NCBI GenBank assembly: GCA_021776915.1
Contig: JAIQZU010000084.1
Span: 1-64,000 of the forward strand
DNA length: 64,000 nucleotides
From: Candidatus Scalindua sp.
GTDB lineage: Bacteria; Planctomycetota; Brocadiia; Brocadiales; Scalinduaceae
Direction: 5' to 3'
The position numbers and the translations under genes were made by a program. Each line of letters starts with the position of its first letter. Positions within the stretch are counted from its first letter, which is position 1. The notes beneath the pieces are model-generated. The model was not told the DNA's origin, searched no databases, and was given only the letters and a program-made list of their open reading frames with translations. Below are positions 63,529 through 64,000 of the stretch, piece by piece.

Positions 63529-63924
63529 TCAAGATGGCAGGGTATGACCGTAAAATGATTTGACTTCCTTTTCAGTAACCTTCTTGACCTCAGATATCCA
63601 CTCGACCACTGATTTATTAAAAGCAACGAAGCCAATATTTTTATCATTGTTTTTTGTTTCTTCAACAGTGTTAACAATTGATAAGAACTTTCGGTCATCA
63701 TTCACTATGTCACTTACCCGGCACTTCAAGGTAGTAACATAAATATCACCAGTATATATCTTATCACTTGCTTTTAGCTTCACACTGATAAACTTTCCAT
63801 CTTTTGTTCTATACTCTTCAGGGATAGCAGTTCCACAATAACGACAAGTTTTTGCCCGTAACTTAATATCTTCAGCACATGCAGGGCATTCTTTATGTTC
63901 TATATATTCTTTCGACTCATCCAT
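63529..63924 (-). CDS. Zinc-ribbon protein, hypothetical
   Basis: A 131-residue protein with an N-terminal zinc ribbon (CPACAEDIKLRAKTCRYC; Cys at about 13, 16, 27 and 30). A beta-rich domain of unknown family follows (KLKASDKIYTGDIYV). It ends with a helix EVKKVTEKEVKSFYGHTLPS. It may bind nucleic acid or protein. No further neighbour in the window. Confidence 0.55.
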   Translation of the reverse strand: MDESKEYIEHKECPACAEDIKLRAKTCRYCGTAIPEEYRTKDGKFISVKLKASDKIYTGDIYVTTLKCRVSDIVNDDRKFLSIVNTVEETKNNDKNIGFVAFNKSVVEWISEVKKVTEKEVKSFYGHTLPS

Positions 63925-64000
63925 TTTAGCTTTCTTTATACAATACTAATTTAAGTAATGTCTTATGATCTATCCACAAAATACATTAAATTTGCCGCTA
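63925..64000. other. Window edge
   Basis: AT-rich upstream region of the zinc-ribbon gene. Nothing further seen. Confidence 0.4.

Overview
The window looks like a chromosome segment from a low-GC Gram-negative planctomycete, most plausibly an anammox-type member of the Brocadiales (the Scalindua/Kuenenia/Brocadia group). This is inference, because no rRNA or anammox marker gene lies here. Supporting traits are KdsB (Kdo, hence an outer membrane), LL-diaminopimelate aminotransferase, CsrA, DUF1573 and multihaem exported proteins, secreted eight-repeat PQQ-like propellers, an IspH-UbiA fusion and many short palindromic repeats.

Layout. 0-6 kb is an accessory strip: a HigA antitoxin remnant, a HEPN-like protein, a zinc-ribbon membrane protein, a complete MmeI-type single-chain restriction-modification enzyme, and a hicAB pair flanked by decayed direct repeats. 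6-12 kb holds kdsB and pyrG separated by an inverted-repeat-bounded, broken GxxExxY cassette, then a DUF1844 protein, two tiny ferritin-like proteins, an NCS2 permease and a lysine-rich H1-like protein. 12.4-22.2 kb is housekeeping: eno-divIC/ftsB-like-proA, csrA, a DUF362 ferredoxin, a nitroreductase, the ispH-ubiA fusion, DUF502 and a LarA-like protein.

22.2-39.8 kb is a glycogen/alpha-glucan island: glgC, a response regulator and PAS-GAF histidine kinase, galT, a long glgP, a CBM48 protein, glgB, a GH57 enzyme, malQ, a short alpha-glucan phosphorylase and glgA. Together these cover ADP-glucose formation, chain elongation, branching, phosphorolysis and maltodextrin remodelling. 39.9-45 kb encodes exported proteins: a metallophosphoesterase-tetrahaem fusion, a DUF1573 protein and two tandem PQQ propellers. 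45-49.5 kb holds DAHP synthase, a PNPOx-like protein, dapL and trpS.

49.5-53 kb is a second accessory region: a Schlafen/AlbA_2 protein, an exported trypsin-like protease, a PIN toxin with antitoxin, and an MFS transporter (Fsr type). The protease gene begins with the promoter region and first 21 codons of a second copy of the neighbouring MFS gene, and a further 22-codon scrap of that copy lies just downstream. A MITE-like element sits upstream of the intact MFS gene, and the duplicated copy shows the matching empty site. 54-64 kb has argS, initiator tRNA-fMet, a methyltransferase-like gene, and a trxA-ccdA-desulforedoxin-NifS-like run whose NifS-like protein has Thr where the PLP-binding lysine should be. 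A CPA2 antiporter, an exported DUF1566 protein and a zinc-ribbon protein follow.

The best candidates for something undescribed are the chimeric protease locus, the lysine-less NifS cluster, the IspH-UbiA fusion and the inverted-repeat GxxExxY cassette.
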